From: Bacillota bacterium
GTDB taxonomy: Bacteria; Bacillota; Clostridia; Clostridiales; Clostridiaceae
DNA length: 64,000 nt
NCBI GenBank assembly: GCA_021781655.1
Contig: JAJXWJ010000002.1
Coordinates: 46,029 to 110,028, forward strand
Direction: 5' to 3'
Shown: in pieces, positions 27,478 through 36,066 of the stretch
How the letters are laid out: the number at the start of each line of letters is the position of its first letter
Numbering within the stretch: the stretch's first letter is position 1
The notes under the pieces: model-generated
Seen by the model: only the letters and a program-made list of their open reading frames with translations
Database searches by the model: none
Told to the model about the DNA's origin: nothing
Position numbers and translations under genes: made by a program

Positions 27478-29568
27478 GTGAAAATAACAATAGACGGAAA
27501 GGAAATCGAAGTTAAAGAAGGAACCTCTGTTTTAGATGCAGCACTAAATTCAGGGATATATATTCCACATTTATGCAAACATCCGGATCTTGAAGCGGTT
27601 GGTGGCTGTAGATTATGCTCTGTAGAAATAGAAGGAAATGATAAGGTAGTTCCAGCATGTAAAACAGAAGCTCAAGATGGTATGAGGATAAAAATAAAAA
27701 CAGAAAAAACAGAAAAAACAAGAAAAATGGCTATGGAATTAATTTTAGCTACACATCCAGCTGATTGTACTGGATGTCCTAAATATGGAAAGTGTGAATT
27801 GCAATCACTTTATCAATATTTAGGTGTAAGCGCGGAAAAGTGGAGAAAAAAGTCCAGAACTGTTCCAAATGATTCTAGTAATCCGTTAATAGATCACCTT
27901 TTTACTAGATGTATCAGGTGTGGAAGGTGCATTAGGGCTTGTAGGGAATTAAGAGGCGTGAAGGTTTTAGATTTTCAAAGAACAAAGGATGGAATCAGAG
28001 TAGGAACAGATAATGGAGTATCTTTAGAAGAAGCAGGTTGCAAATTTTGCGGAGCGTGTATAGAAGTATGTCCTACAGGCTCTATTATGGATACAGTTGG
28101 TAAGATAAGAGAAGATGTATCTTACGAAGATTCTGTCGTACCTTGTAGAGCAGCTTGTCCTGCACATACTGATGTGCCAAGATATGTTAGATATATTAAG
28201 GAAGGAAATTTTGCAAAAGCAACAGCAGTAATAAGAGAAAAGGTGCCTTTCCCAGAAACTCTAGGCAATATTTGTAATCATGTTTGTGAAGATAATTGTA
28301 AGAGGAATGAGTTTGGAAATCCTATTTCAATTTGCAAACTTAAAAAAGCTGCTGCCTTTGAACATGATGATTCATGGAAAAAGAATGCAAGAAGATCAAA
28401 CCCAACGGATAAAAAGGTGGCTGTAATAGGTGCTGGACCAGCTGGACTAACAGCAGCATATTTTTTAGCTAAAAAAGGTCATGAAGTAACAGTGTATGAA
28501 CAAAATGAAAAAGCTGGTGGTCAATGTCGTTATGGAATACCAGCATATAGATTACCAGATGAGGTTATGGATAGAGAAATTCAAGATATTGTAGAAGAAG
28601 GCGTAAAAATCATTACAAATTCCCCTATTAAAAAGCCAAAAGATTTACTTGAAAATGGATTTAATGCGGTTTTAGTTTCAACAGGTACTCATAAAGGAAC
28701 TATATTACCACTTGAAGGTAATAAATTAGAAGGGGTATTTGTAAATACAGATTTCTTAAAAAAAGCAAGACAAGGTAAAAAAATTGGCATAAGTGAAAAA
28801 GTTATGGTTTTAGGCGGCGGTAATGTTGCTTACGATTGTGCTAGAACAGCTATAAGATTAGGAGCAAAAGAAGTTCATATTGCATGTCTTGAAAATTTAA
28901 GCCAAATGACTGCGTCAAAGGATGAAATCGAAGAAGGAAGAGAAGAAGGTATAATTTTGCACGAAGCTCATTCCTTTTTAAAAATCGTTGGAGATAAAAA
29001 AGTTCAAGGTGTAAAACTTCAAAAGGTTGAAAGATTTTATTTCGATGAAAATAGGAAAGCGGTTATACAATTAGTTCCGGAATCAGAAGAAATTATTGCT
29101 GTAGATAATGTAATTTTTGCTGTTGGTCAAAGACCAGAAGGTACAGAAAATATGGAATTAGAATTAGTAAATGGAGCTTATATTAAAGCAAATGAAAAAA
29201 GTGAAGCTAGTATTGAAGGTATTTTTGCTGCAGGTGATGTAGTAACAGGAACCAAATCTGTAATTTCGGCAATTGCAGCTGGAAGAACAAGTGCTGAAGC
29301 AATAGACATATATCTAGGTGGAGATGGAGATATATCAGAAAAATTAGTAGAAAGAGAACCGTTAAAACAGTACATTGGAAAAGTTTCAGGATTTTCAAAA
29401 CTTAAAAGAGAAAAAGTTGAACTTGTCAATGCTGAAGAAAGAAAATCTAATTTTAATTCAGTAGAAAAAGTTTTTGCAAAAGAAATTGCAAATTGTGAAG
29501 CAAGTCGTTGTTTGCAATGTGATTTAAGATTAAGCATAACAAAACCGAAATTATGGAATGAGTATTAG
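27478..29568 (+). CDS. NuoG-type ferredoxin domain fused to GltD-like NAD(P)H:FAD oxidoreductase
   Basis: A 696-residue soluble electron-transfer subunit. Order: [2Fe-2S] ferredoxin (Cys33, 44, 47, 61), the NuoG 'HPADC' iron-sulfur region (about 95-115, HPADCTGCPKYGKCELQ), two [4Fe-4S] motifs (CIRCGRCIRAC and CKFCGACIEVC), then a GltD/NfnB-like module (about 225-690) with a Cys-rich lead and two dinucleotide folds (VIGAGPAGL near 314, VLGGGNVAYD near 441). It would take electrons from NAD(P)H and pass them along iron-sulfur centres to a partner. GTG start after AGGGGG. The NuoF-like gene follows 15 bases on. A paralogue starts at 44085. Confidence 0.88.
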   Translation: MKITIDGKEIEVKEGTSVLDAALNSGIYIPHLCKHPDLEAVGGCRLCSVEIEGNDKVVPACKTEAQDGMRIKIKTEKTEKTRKMAMELILATHPADCTGCPKYGKCELQSLYQYLGVSAEKWRKKSRTVPNDSSNPLIDHLFTRCIRCGRCIRACRELRGVKVLDFQRTKDGIRVGTDNGVSLEEAGCKFCGACIEVCPTGSIMDTVGKIREDVSYEDSVVPCRAACPAHTDVPRYVRYIKEGNFAKATAVIREKVPFPETLGNICNHVCEDNCKRNEFGNPISICKLKKAAAFEHDDSWKKNARRSNPTDKKVAVIGAGPAGLTAAYFLAKKGHEVTVYEQNEKAGGQCRYGIPAYRLPDEVMDREIQDIVEEGVKIITNSPIKKPKDLLENGFNAVLVSTGTHKGTILPLEGNKLEGVFVNTDFLKKARQGKKIGISEKVMVLGGGNVAYDCARTAIRLGAKEVHIACLENLSQMTASKDEIEEGREEGIILHEAHSFLKIVGDKKVQGVKLQKVERFYFDENRKAVIQLVPESEEIIAVDNVIFAVGQRPEGTENMELELVNGAYIKANEKSEASIEGIFAAGDVVTGTKSVISAIAAGRTSAEAIDIYLGGDGDISEKLVEREPLKQYIGKVSGFSKLKREKVELVNAEERKSNFNSVEKVFAKEIANCEASRCLQCDLRLSITKPKLWNEY

Positions 29569-29583
29569 AGAGGAGTAAATTAG

Positions 29584-30687
29584 ATGGAAAGTTATTTAAT
29601 ATGTAATGCAGTATCTCCATACGAAAAAGCAAATATAGGAACAGATATTTTAAAAGAAAATACCTCTCAGGTTTTGGAAGCAATAGCATCAAAAGGAGCA
29701 ATAACAAATTACATTATTCTAGAAAATGAACAACATGAATTAAAGAACAAAATAGAAGCAGAAGCTAAAAAACTTTTAGGATTAAACCTAAAAGTAATAT
29801 TAGTTGATGGAAGCTTTCGATTTGTATATGGAAATGCCAGCGCACTTTTAAAAGTAATTGAAGGTGAAAAGCCATTGCCTTCAAATAAAGAAATTAATGA
29901 GAATATATTTACAGTTGAAGAAATATTAAATACTGAATTAAAAAGGGTAGTATTTGATGGAGCTATAAAAAGAAAAAGCACAATTCTTTTGAAGAAAACA
30001 ATATCACCAAGAGAAATTTTAAGTAAAGCAAGTTTAATTGATGATTTTAAAGGAATGTATTTTGGACATCCTATGGGACTATTTGTTGGAGAAAAAGATT
30101 TAGATAAGGAGATTGAAGTCAAAGCAGATTATATTTTCTTTTTTAATGAAAAAGACTGTATATTAGACAGGTTGAAAAATATTGCTGAAAGGTATACAAA
30201 AGAATCTTGTGGGAGATGTGTATTTGGCTTTGAAGGAGTAACACAAATAAACATGATTTTGTCAGATATTTCATTAAAGAAAGGTAAATCAAGCGATATA
30301 TCATTATTACTAGATTTATGCTCCGAAATGAGAAATCAAGTGCTTTGTGAGGTTGACTTATCCTTAGCAACTTCTGTAATATCTGCTTTTGAATGTTTTA
30401 AAGAAGAGATCGAAGAGCATATTACTAAAAAATCATGTAAAGCAGGATATTGCAGCAAGTTTGTAACTTATCATATTTTAGCTGATAAATGTATTGGATG
30501 TACAGAATGTCTAGAGGTTTGTGAAGATGATGCAATTTCTGGAAAGAAAAAATTTATCCACGTTATAGATCAGGATGAATGTTCTCAGTGTGGAGAATGT
30601 ATTAAAGTTTGCGAGGAAGAAGCTATAGTTAAAGCTGGAGCAATTAAGCCGAGATGTCCATCAAAACCTATTCCATGTAAAAAATAG
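29584..30687 (+). CDS. degenerate NuoF-like iron-sulfur protein with ferredoxin tail
   Basis: A 367-residue protein aligning with the second half of NuoF/HydB: a remnant of the FMN region (RFVYGNASALL where NuoF has YxCGEETAL), an SLBB-like stretch, the N3 cluster region, and two C-terminal [4Fe-4S] ferredoxin motifs (CIGCTECLEVC, CSQCGECIKVC). The N-terminal Gly-rich NADH/FMN segment of NuoF is absent. In the N3 motif the third Cys is replaced: C209-x2-C212-x2-Gly215. It probably relays electrons for the upstream NuoG/GltD protein, whose FAD/NAD module would do the nucleotide chemistry. Start ATG after GAGGAG. Part of a five-gene operon to 33203. Confidence 0.8.
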   Translation: MESYLICNAVSPYEKANIGTDILKENTSQVLEAIASKGAITNYIILENEQHELKNKIEAEAKKLLGLNLKVILVDGSFRFVYGNASALLKVIEGEKPLPSNKEINENIFTVEEILNTELKRVVFDGAIKRKSTILLKKTISPREILSKASLIDDFKGMYFGHPMGLFVGEKDLDKEIEVKADYIFFFNEKDCILDRLKNIAERYTKESCGRCVFGFEGVTQINMILSDISLKKGKSSDISLLLDLCSEMRNQVLCEVDLSLATSVISAFECFKEEIEEHITKKSCKAGYCSKFVTYHILADKCIGCTECLEVCEDDAISGKKKFIHVIDQDECSQCGECIKVCEEEAIVKAGAIKPRCPSKPIPCKK

Positions 30688-30729
30688 GTTTGAAATATTA
30701 AAACAAAAGAAGGAGAAGAGAGATTTATA

Positions 30730-31425
30730 ATGAAGAACAGAAGAGGAGATGTTGCATGGGGTTTAGTATTGCTTATATGGATATTAATATTAACAATTCC
30801 ATCAACAAGAACACAGTTTATTAATTATACGAATATTCATCCTTATATAGGTGGATTTGTTAAGTTTGCAATTTTAGCAACAATGGGAGATTTACTAGGA
30901 GCTAGAATTTTAAAATCCGAATGGAATATTCCTAAAGGTTTAATTTTTAGAGCAATTCTTTGGGGAGTATTAGGAATGATGATAACACTAATATTCACAA
31001 TATTTGTAAGCGGAGTTTCTGCAGCACAATCAATGGGAATGCTTCCTTTTGCAGGTTCCATTCTTGCACAAGCTTTTTTTGCTAGTGCAGCTATGAATGT
31101 TACTTTCGGACCAATGCTTTATATTTATCACAAGTTTGGAGATTTGTTTATAGATTCATGTTACGAAAAAAAAGGACAAAAAATATTAATAAAAGATATG
31201 GTAGATAAAGTTGATTGGTATACAATGGTAAGTTTTTCTTGGCTTAAAACTTGTCTTTTAATTTGGATACCGCTTCATACAATAGTATTTTTGCTGCCTA
31301 CTCAGTATAGAGTTCTTGCATCAGCATTTTTATCTATACTATTAGGCATATTGGTTGCACTTTCAAAAAAATTAATCATAAAAAATAAAAAAGAAAAGGA
31401 AGAGATATTATGTCATTTAAAGTAA
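30730..31425 (+). CDS. membrane protein of unknown function
   Basis: A 231-residue protein with about five hydrophobic segments (near residues 10-28, 45-62, 78-100, 105-128, 175-215) and a Lys-rich cytoplasmic tail. I do not recognise the family with confidence; VTFGPMLYIYHKFGDLF faintly recalls the GP-xx-H motif of Mpv17-like proteins. It sits between the NuoF-like gene and a flavodoxin-like gene whose start overlaps its end by 16 bases, so it is tightly tied to this redox/hydrolase operon. It may be a permease for a phenolic acid or a membrane anchor; neither can be shown. AAGGAGAAG precedes the ATG. Confidence 0.7.
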   Translation: MKNRRGDVAWGLVLLIWILILTIPSTRTQFINYTNIHPYIGGFVKFAILATMGDLLGARILKSEWNIPKGLIFRAILWGVLGMMITLIFTIFVSGVSAAQSMGMLPFAGSILAQAFFASAAMNVTFGPMLYIYHKFGDLFIDSCYEKKGQKILIKDMVDKVDWYTMVSFSWLKTCLLIWIPLHTIVFLLPTQYRVLASAFLSILLGILVALSKKLIIKNKKEKEEILCHLK

Positions 31426-32363
31426 TGGGAGTAACAGCAGGAAGAAAGGATTCAAATTCTGAAATTTTATTAAAAGAGGCACTTTTACAATGTCAAAATC
31501 AAGGTGCGGAAATAACAATGATCAATTTAAGAGATTATAACATCATTGATTGTACAGGTTGTACAGCATGTACACATGGCATGAGCAGCGGCAAATATGT
31601 TGGTTGTACTTTGGATGATAAAGACGATAAGAAAGCAATTATGGAAGTTATGCTAAATCAGGATGCAGTAATTTTTTCTGTACCAACTTATGATTTAATG
31701 CCATCAGCAACCTACTTAAAATTTATGCATAGAAATTTAAGTTATGAATCAGCTTTTCTAGAAGAAATTGGTGCCATCGAGCATAAAGATAGGGTAGGAG
31801 CCCTTATTGCAGTAGGAGGTTCTACTCGTTCATGGCAGTCTATGGCATTAGAAGCTATGCAAGCAACATGTTTTACAAATGATTTTAAAATTGTAGATAT
31901 GTTTTTAGCAACTCGTGTTCCTGCACCAAGACAAACCTTATTACATGATGATATGATTAGCCGTGCAAGTGAAATAGGTAAAAATGTAATGAAAGCACTA
32001 AATACAAAAGCAAGCGAAAGAAAATGGCTTGGAGATGAAAATATGGGATGGTGTCCAAATTGCCATTCAAATGCTTTAGTATTAGGAGAACCTCAATGGG
32101 ATGGTTTGTATTTTCCTATTGAATGTCAAGTATGTGGTGCAGGTGGCGATTTAGAAAAAACTGAAGATGGAAAGTGGAAATTTGTAATTGCGGAAAATGG
32201 ATTATGTCGTGACCGTACAACAATTGAGGGAAGAGGAGATCATTTAAAAGAAATAATGCATACTCAAGGCGGATTTTATACAGAAGAAAATCTATCTGTA
32301 GTTAAAGATAAAATTGGCAAATATAAAGAATTAAAGTTTCAAACAATAGAAATAAAAAAATAG
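31410..32363 (+). CDS. flavodoxin-like NAD(P)H-dependent reductase with Cys cluster and zinc ribbon (second paralogue)
   Basis: A 317-residue paralogue of the gene at 23085. It has the flavodoxin-like domain (VMGVTAGRKDSNSE; SVPTYDLMPSATYL), the CTGCTAC motif with a further Cys ten residues on, and two CxxC pairs (CPNC, CQVCG) in a C-terminal zinc-ribbon-like part. It differs more from the other two paralogues than they do from each other, for example in the longer loop between the CxxC pairs. Its start overlaps the preceding membrane gene, and the C-C hydrolase follows after 18 bases, so it probably acts on the substrate just before hydrolysis or supplies its reductant. Confidence 0.75.
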   Translation: MSFKVMGVTAGRKDSNSEILLKEALLQCQNQGAEITMINLRDYNIIDCTGCTACTHGMSSGKYVGCTLDDKDDKKAIMEVMLNQDAVIFSVPTYDLMPSATYLKFMHRNLSYESAFLEEIGAIEHKDRVGALIAVGGSTRSWQSMALEAMQATCFTNDFKIVDMFLATRVPAPRQTLLHDDMISRASEIGKNVMKALNTKASERKWLGDENMGWCPNCHSNALVLGEPQWDGLYFPIECQVCGAGGDLEKTEDGKWKFVIAENGLCRDRTTIEGRGDHLKEIMHTQGGFYTEENLSVVKDKIGKYKELKFQTIEIKK

Positions 32364-32381
32364 ATATGTTAGGAGAAAAAA

Positions 32382-33203
32382 ATGGGGGAAAAATTAAGAA
32401 AAAAGTTAACAATAGAAGAAGAGAAGAAAGCATATTCAAAATATTTTTATGAAAAAATTGCAGAACCTAATAAGGAACTTTTAGAAACTTTAAGAAAAGG
32501 GCCAATGGATTCAACAAAAGCACTAATGCCAGAAGATATAAATAATTTACTAGACCCTGGTTATAGTGAGGTCGAAACTGGTTATTGTAACCTTTCAAAT
32601 GGGGCAGGATATGTTGCAGTTAATAACAAATTTAAAGGTGTAACTTTAGATATGATTAATTGGTGGTTTGCTTGGCATGGACTAGAAGATTTAAGATATA
32701 TGTTATGGTTTAGAAAAGGTCACTACGGAATAGATATTTCAGAAGAAGATAGAAAGATAATATTAGATTCTAAAACGCCAATGATAGAAAAATTCCAAGG
32801 CAGAACACATTATGTTGTAGAAGATACTGGTAATGGTCCTGAAGATATTCAAATTTCCTTTTTAAGTGCAAAGCAATTAGGATTTGACATGGAGAAATTT
32901 AATAAGGGCAAGTTTACAGTAGTAGGTGGTAATGGATTATCACAGGCACGAACAGGTGGTCCCAAAGTACCAGCAGTAATGATGCATTTATTTAGAGAAG
33001 TTGAAGGCGGAGTAGAATCTCGTAGCCGATTTTGGATGGGTTACAATATAATAGACAATAAGCCTTGTATGTTATTACCTGAAGGAGTGAAGGTTCCCAT
33101 TGAAGCTGCTATGGGACTTGCTTTTCATAATGTTGAAGAATACAGCAACTTAGCTAGTATTTTGCCTAAACTTTATAATGAATTGGACGGAAAAATATTT
33201 TAA
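32382..33203 (+). CDS. DAPG/phloretin-hydrolase family C-C hydrolase
   Basis: A 273-residue soluble protein of the PhlG/phloretin hydrolase family. Likely zinc ligands are visible: the His and Glu of THYVVED (about 143-149) and the His249-x3-Glu253 pair in AFHNVEEY near the C terminus, the same spacing as in PhlG. PhlG splits an acetyl group from diacetylphloroglucinol; the gut enzyme splits phloretin into phloroglucinol and 3-(4-hydroxyphenyl)propionate. The next operon degrades phloroglucinol, which supports a phloretin-type substrate. TAGGAG precedes the ATG. It is the last gene of the operon that starts at 27478. Confidence 0.85.
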   Translation: MGEKLRKKLTIEEEKKAYSKYFYEKIAEPNKELLETLRKGPMDSTKALMPEDINNLLDPGYSEVETGYCNLSNGAGYVAVNNKFKGVTLDMINWWFAWHGLEDLRYMLWFRKGHYGIDISEEDRKIILDSKTPMIEKFQGRTHYVVEDTGNGPEDIQISFLSAKQLGFDMEKFNKGKFTVVGGNGLSQARTGGPKVPAVMMHLFREVEGGVESRSRFWMGYNIIDNKPCMLLPEGVKVPIEAAMGLAFHNVEEYSNLASILPKLYNELDGKIF

Positions 33204-33214
33204 TAGGAAAATAG

Positions 33215-33247
33215 AAAAATGCGATATAATTTCGCATTTTTTTATTT
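33215..33247 (+). terminator. terminator after the C-C hydrolase gene
   Basis: AAAAATGCGA pairs with TCGCATTTTT; a T-rich tail follows. Confidence 0.85.
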
Positions 33248-33250
33248 TTT

Positions 33251-33266
33251 AATTCATTTATGAATT
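33251..33266 (+). promoter_or_regulatory. candidate enhancer (UAS) for the sigma-54 activator
   Basis: AATTCATTTATGAATT is a perfect 16-bp palindrome about 180 bases upstream of the sigma-54 promoter. One arm plus its flank (ATGAATTAAAA) nearly recurs as AATGAATTAAAA at about 33345. Confidence 0.4.
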
Positions 33267-33445
33267 AAAAGTAATGCTAAAATGAATTGATTCGACTATA
33301 GGAAATGTACTGAATTTCGTTTACATTGATAAAATAATACATAAATGAATTAAAAACTTGATTATTTCTTTTGACTAAAAGAGGGTAAGTTTTTATAATA
33401 CCGCTATTTTAAATGGTTTAAGCCTAAATTCAATATTTTTTTTAT

Positions 33446-33462
33446 TTGGCATGAGAATTGCT
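33446..33462 (+). promoter_or_regulatory. sigma-54 (-24/-12) promoter of the phloroglucinol operon
   Basis: TTGGCATGAGAATTGCT has the invariant GG and GC exactly ten bases apart and matches TTGGCACGNNNNTTGCT at all but one specified position. It lies about 40 bases before the CoA-transferase start, and a sigma-54-dependent activator ends the cluster. Confidence 0.88.
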
Positions 33463-33500
33463 ATATAAGTTATGAAAGAAATTATTGCGAAGGTGAAGAA

Positions 33501-34154
33501 ATGGATAAAATTAAAAATATTGAAGAGATTGTAGCTTTAATAGAAGATGGAATGACTATTATGATTGGCGGTTTTATGGGAGTAGGAACACCTGAAATTA
33601 TAATAGATGCAATGGTTTCGAAAGGTATAAAAAACTTGACGATAATTGCAAATGATACAGGATTACCGGGAAAAGGAATTGGTAAGCTGATAACTAATAA
33701 AATGATTAAAAAGCTTATCGCTTCCCACATAGGTTTAAATCCTGAGACTGGTATTCAAATGAATAATGGAGAACTAGAGGTTATATTAGTGCCTCAAGGT
33801 ACTTTAGCTGAGAGAATAAGATGTGGTGGTGCGGGAATAGGTGGCTTTTTAACTGAGACTGGAGTTGGAACTATTGTTGAAGAAGGAAAGCAAAAGATAT
33901 CAATAGCTAACAAGGATTATTTATTGGAACTTCCTTTAAGAGCAGATATAGCTTTAATTAGAGGAACTATAGTTGATAAGGATGGCAATATATTTTACAA
34001 CGCTTCAACAAGAAATTTTAATACAGTAATGGCTACAGCAGCAGATAAAGTTATAGTAGCAGCAGAAAGTATAGTTGAAGTTGGAGAGATAAATCCTAAT
34101 AATGTAATGACACCGGGAATATTTATTGATTATGTTGTTGGAGGTGAAAAATAG
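33501..34154 (+). CDS. atoD: 3-oxoacid/acetoacetate CoA-transferase subunit A
   Basis: A 217-residue AtoD/ScoA-type subunit: MIGGFMGVGTPE near the start, then the usual glycine-rich segment (CGGAGIGGFLTETGVGT). With the B subunit it moves CoA between short acyl-CoA and a keto acid such as acetoacetate. As the first genes of the sigma-54 operon, the pair probably activates the acetoacetate formed from the phloroglucinol ring. GCGAAGGTG precedes the ATG. Its stop overlaps the B-subunit GTG by one base, giving translational coupling. Confidence 0.9.
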   Translation: MDKIKNIEEIVALIEDGMTIMIGGFMGVGTPEIIIDAMVSKGIKNLTIIANDTGLPGKGIGKLITNKMIKKLIASHIGLNPETGIQMNNGELEVILVPQGTLAERIRCGGAGIGGFLTETGVGTIVEEGKQKISIANKDYLLELPLRADIALIRGTIVDKDGNIFYNASTRNFNTVMATAADKVIVAAESIVEVGEINPNNVMTPGIFIDYVVGGEK

Positions 34155-34807
34155 TGAGTAATGTGAAAGAATTTATTGCAAAAAGGATAGCTAAGGAACT
34201 TAGAGATGGAGACGTGGTTAACTTAGGAATTGGACTTCCTACTATGGTAGCAAATTACGTTCCTGAAAATATGAAAGTTATTTTTCAATCAGAAAATGGT
34301 TTTGTAGGTTTAGGTCCAGCTCCTGAGGAAGGTAAAGAAGATAAAGATTTAGTAAATGCAGGAGCACAGCATGTAACTATCAATAAAGGTGCTGCATTTT
34401 TTGATAGTGCTACATCTTTTGGAATAATAAGAGGTGGACATGTTGATGTGACAGTACTTGGAGCATTGGAAGTAGATGAAAAAGGGAATCTAGCAAATTT
34501 TATGATACCTGGAAAAATGGTGCCAGGTATGGGTGGTGCTATGGATTTAGTGAGTGGGGCAAAAAAAGTTATTATTGCAATGACGCACACAGCAAAAGGG
34601 GAAGCTAAAATATTAAAAAGATGTAGACTTCCACTTACAGCTGTTGGAAAGGTTCATGAAATTGTAACTGAAATGGCTGTAATGGAAGTAACACAAGATG
34701 GTCTAATATTAAAAGAAATAGCACCAGGTGTTTCTGTTGAAGATGTACTAAGAGCTACAGATGCAAATTTAATAGTATCAGATGATTTGAAGGTTATAGA
34801 AATATAA
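34154..34807 (+). CDS. atoA: 3-oxoacid/acetoacetate CoA-transferase subunit B
   Basis: A 217-residue AtoA/ScoB-type subunit with LGIGLPT near the start and the catalytic Glu47 in SENGFVG, which forms the glutamyl-CoA thioester. The GTG start lies inside the TAGTG overlap with subunit A, after GGAGGTG. A and B form the active heteromer in the cytoplasm. Gene order places it before the ring-degrading enzymes. The acyl donor (acetyl-, butyryl- or acetoacetyl-CoA) cannot be read from sequence. Confidence 0.9.
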   Translation: MSNVKEFIAKRIAKELRDGDVVNLGIGLPTMVANYVPENMKVIFQSENGFVGLGPAPEEGKEDKDLVNAGAQHVTINKGAAFFDSATSFGIIRGGHVDVTVLGALEVDEKGNLANFMIPGKMVPGMGGAMDLVSGAKKVIIAMTHTAKGEAKILKRCRLPLTAVGKVHEIVTEMAVMEVTQDGLILKEIAPGVSVEDVLRATDANLIVSDDLKVIEI

Positions 34808-34833
34808 ATATATTTTGAGAGGAGGTGAAGATA

Positions 34834-35175
34834 ATGAAAAAAGTAGAATTAAAGGATGTTGCACCATATTTAGCACCATTACATTTCGATATGAGATCTA
34901 TGAAGCTTCATGGAACAGAAGAAACTGGTTCAAAACAATTTTGGATGGGAATGTCATACTTTTTGCCTGGTGGTGGAGCTGAATACGCATATGAAGATTC
35001 TCCAACAGAAAAAATTTATTTCGTTTTAGATGGAGAAATAACAGTAAAATCAAAGACAGAAAACTTTGTGCTTAAGAAAAACGACTCTATATTTATTGGA
35101 CCGAATGAAGGTAGAGAAATGATTAATGAGACTAATACAGTAGCTACTGTTCTTGTAGTTATAAGCTATAAATAA
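34834..35175 (+). CDS. small cupin-domain protein
   Basis: A 113-residue single-domain cupin. It has a beta-barrel pattern with GGGAEYAYEDSPTEKIYFVLDGE, but the metal-binding His residues of classical cupins are largely missing (the segment has Tyr/Glu instead). An in-frame GTG at 34825 sits inside the ribosome site GAGGAGGTG, so the ATG at 34834 is the start. Its place between CoA-transferase and SDR genes ties it to phloroglucinol breakdown; it may bind or tautomerise a diketone intermediate, but no function can be assigned. Confidence 0.75.
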   Translation: MKKVELKDVAPYLAPLHFDMRSMKLHGTEETGSKQFWMGMSYFLPGGGAEYAYEDSPTEKIYFVLDGEITVKSKTENFVLKKNDSIFIGPNEGREMINETNTVATVLVVISYK

Positions 35176-35204
35176 CATTTTTATTATAGGAAGGTATGAT
35201 AATA

Positions 35205-35990
35205 ATGGATTCACAATTTGTAAATAATTTGTTTGATGTCAAAGGTAAAGTAGCTTTAATTACTGGTGCTACTGGTGCTTTTGGGAGAGCAATTGCTTTT
35301 GGATATGGCCTCGCTGGTATGAAAGTATTTATTACTGGTAGAAGTGATGATAAGTGTAAAGCACTATGCGATGAACTAGAAGCTAAAGGCATAGACTGCG
35401 GTTATTCTATAGGAGATCCAGCAGTTGAAAAAGATGTTGTAAAGGTTGTTAATGATGCTGCTGAAAAATATGGAGAAATAAATGTTTTAGTAACTGCTGC
35501 AGGATATAATCATGCACAGCCGATTATAGAACAAGATTTAGCTGAATGGAAAAAAATTATGGATTCTGATGTTCAAGGTACTTGGTTATTTTGCAAGTAT
35601 ACTGGAGAAAAAATGATTTCACAAGGTAAGGGTGGAAAAGTAATAATGGTTTCTTCTGCTCGTTCTAAAATGGGAATGTCAGGTTACACAGGTTATTGCA
35701 CAGCTAAAGCAGGAATCGACTTAATGGCTCAGTCATTAGCTTGTGAATGGACAGCTAAATATAAGATTAATGTTAATACAATAAACCCTACAGTATTCCG
35801 CTCAGATTTAACTGAATGGATGTTTGATCCAGAAAGTGCAGTTTATCAAAATTTCTTAAAACGTCTTCCAATTGGACGTTTAGGAGAGCCAGAAGACTTT
35901 GTAGGACCTTGCATATTTTTAGCATCAAGCGCCAGCGATTTCATGACAGGAGCAAACGTTGCTGTTGAAGGCGGATATTGGGCTAACTAA
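35205..35990 (+). CDS. SDR oxidoreductase, probable phloroglucinol reductase
   Basis: A 261-residue classical short-chain dehydrogenase: TGATGAFGRA cofactor loop, the AAGYN segment in place of NNAG, and the catalytic Tyr164-x3-Lys168 pair (YCTAK) preceded by a Ser in MVSSAR. It most likely reduces phloroglucinol to dihydrophloroglucinol with NADPH, the first step of the anaerobic route; this depends on its neighbours (cyclohydrolase-type, BKACE and hydroxyacyl dehydrogenase genes). An earlier in-frame ATG (35196) lies too close to AGGAAGG, so 35205 is preferred. A more ordinary sugar or ketone reductase cannot be excluded from sequence alone. Confidence 0.78.
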   Translation: MDSQFVNNLFDVKGKVALITGATGAFGRAIAFGYGLAGMKVFITGRSDDKCKALCDELEAKGIDCGYSIGDPAVEKDVVKVVNDAAEKYGEINVLVTAAGYNHAQPIIEQDLAEWKKIMDSDVQGTWLFCKYTGEKMISQGKGGKVIMVSSARSKMGMSGYTGYCTAKAGIDLMAQSLACEWTAKYKINVNTINPTVFRSDLTEWMFDPESAVYQNFLKRLPIGRLGEPEDFVGPCIFLASSASDFMTGANVAVEGGYWAN

Positions 35991-36026
35991 AACGAAAAAA
36001 AAATAATAAATTAATGAGGGTAAATG

Positions 36027-36047
36027 GGCACAGCCCAAACCCCTAGT
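36027..36047 (+). repeat. short GGGC-palindrome repeat
   Basis: TGGGCACAGCCCAAACCCC matches the reverse complement of a segment inside the 27029-27394 element except for one extra base. It contains the hairpin TGGGC-ACA-GCCCA and lies just before a ribosome site. Confidence 0.5.
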
Positions 36048-36066
36048 ATGTTTAGGAGGAAATAAA

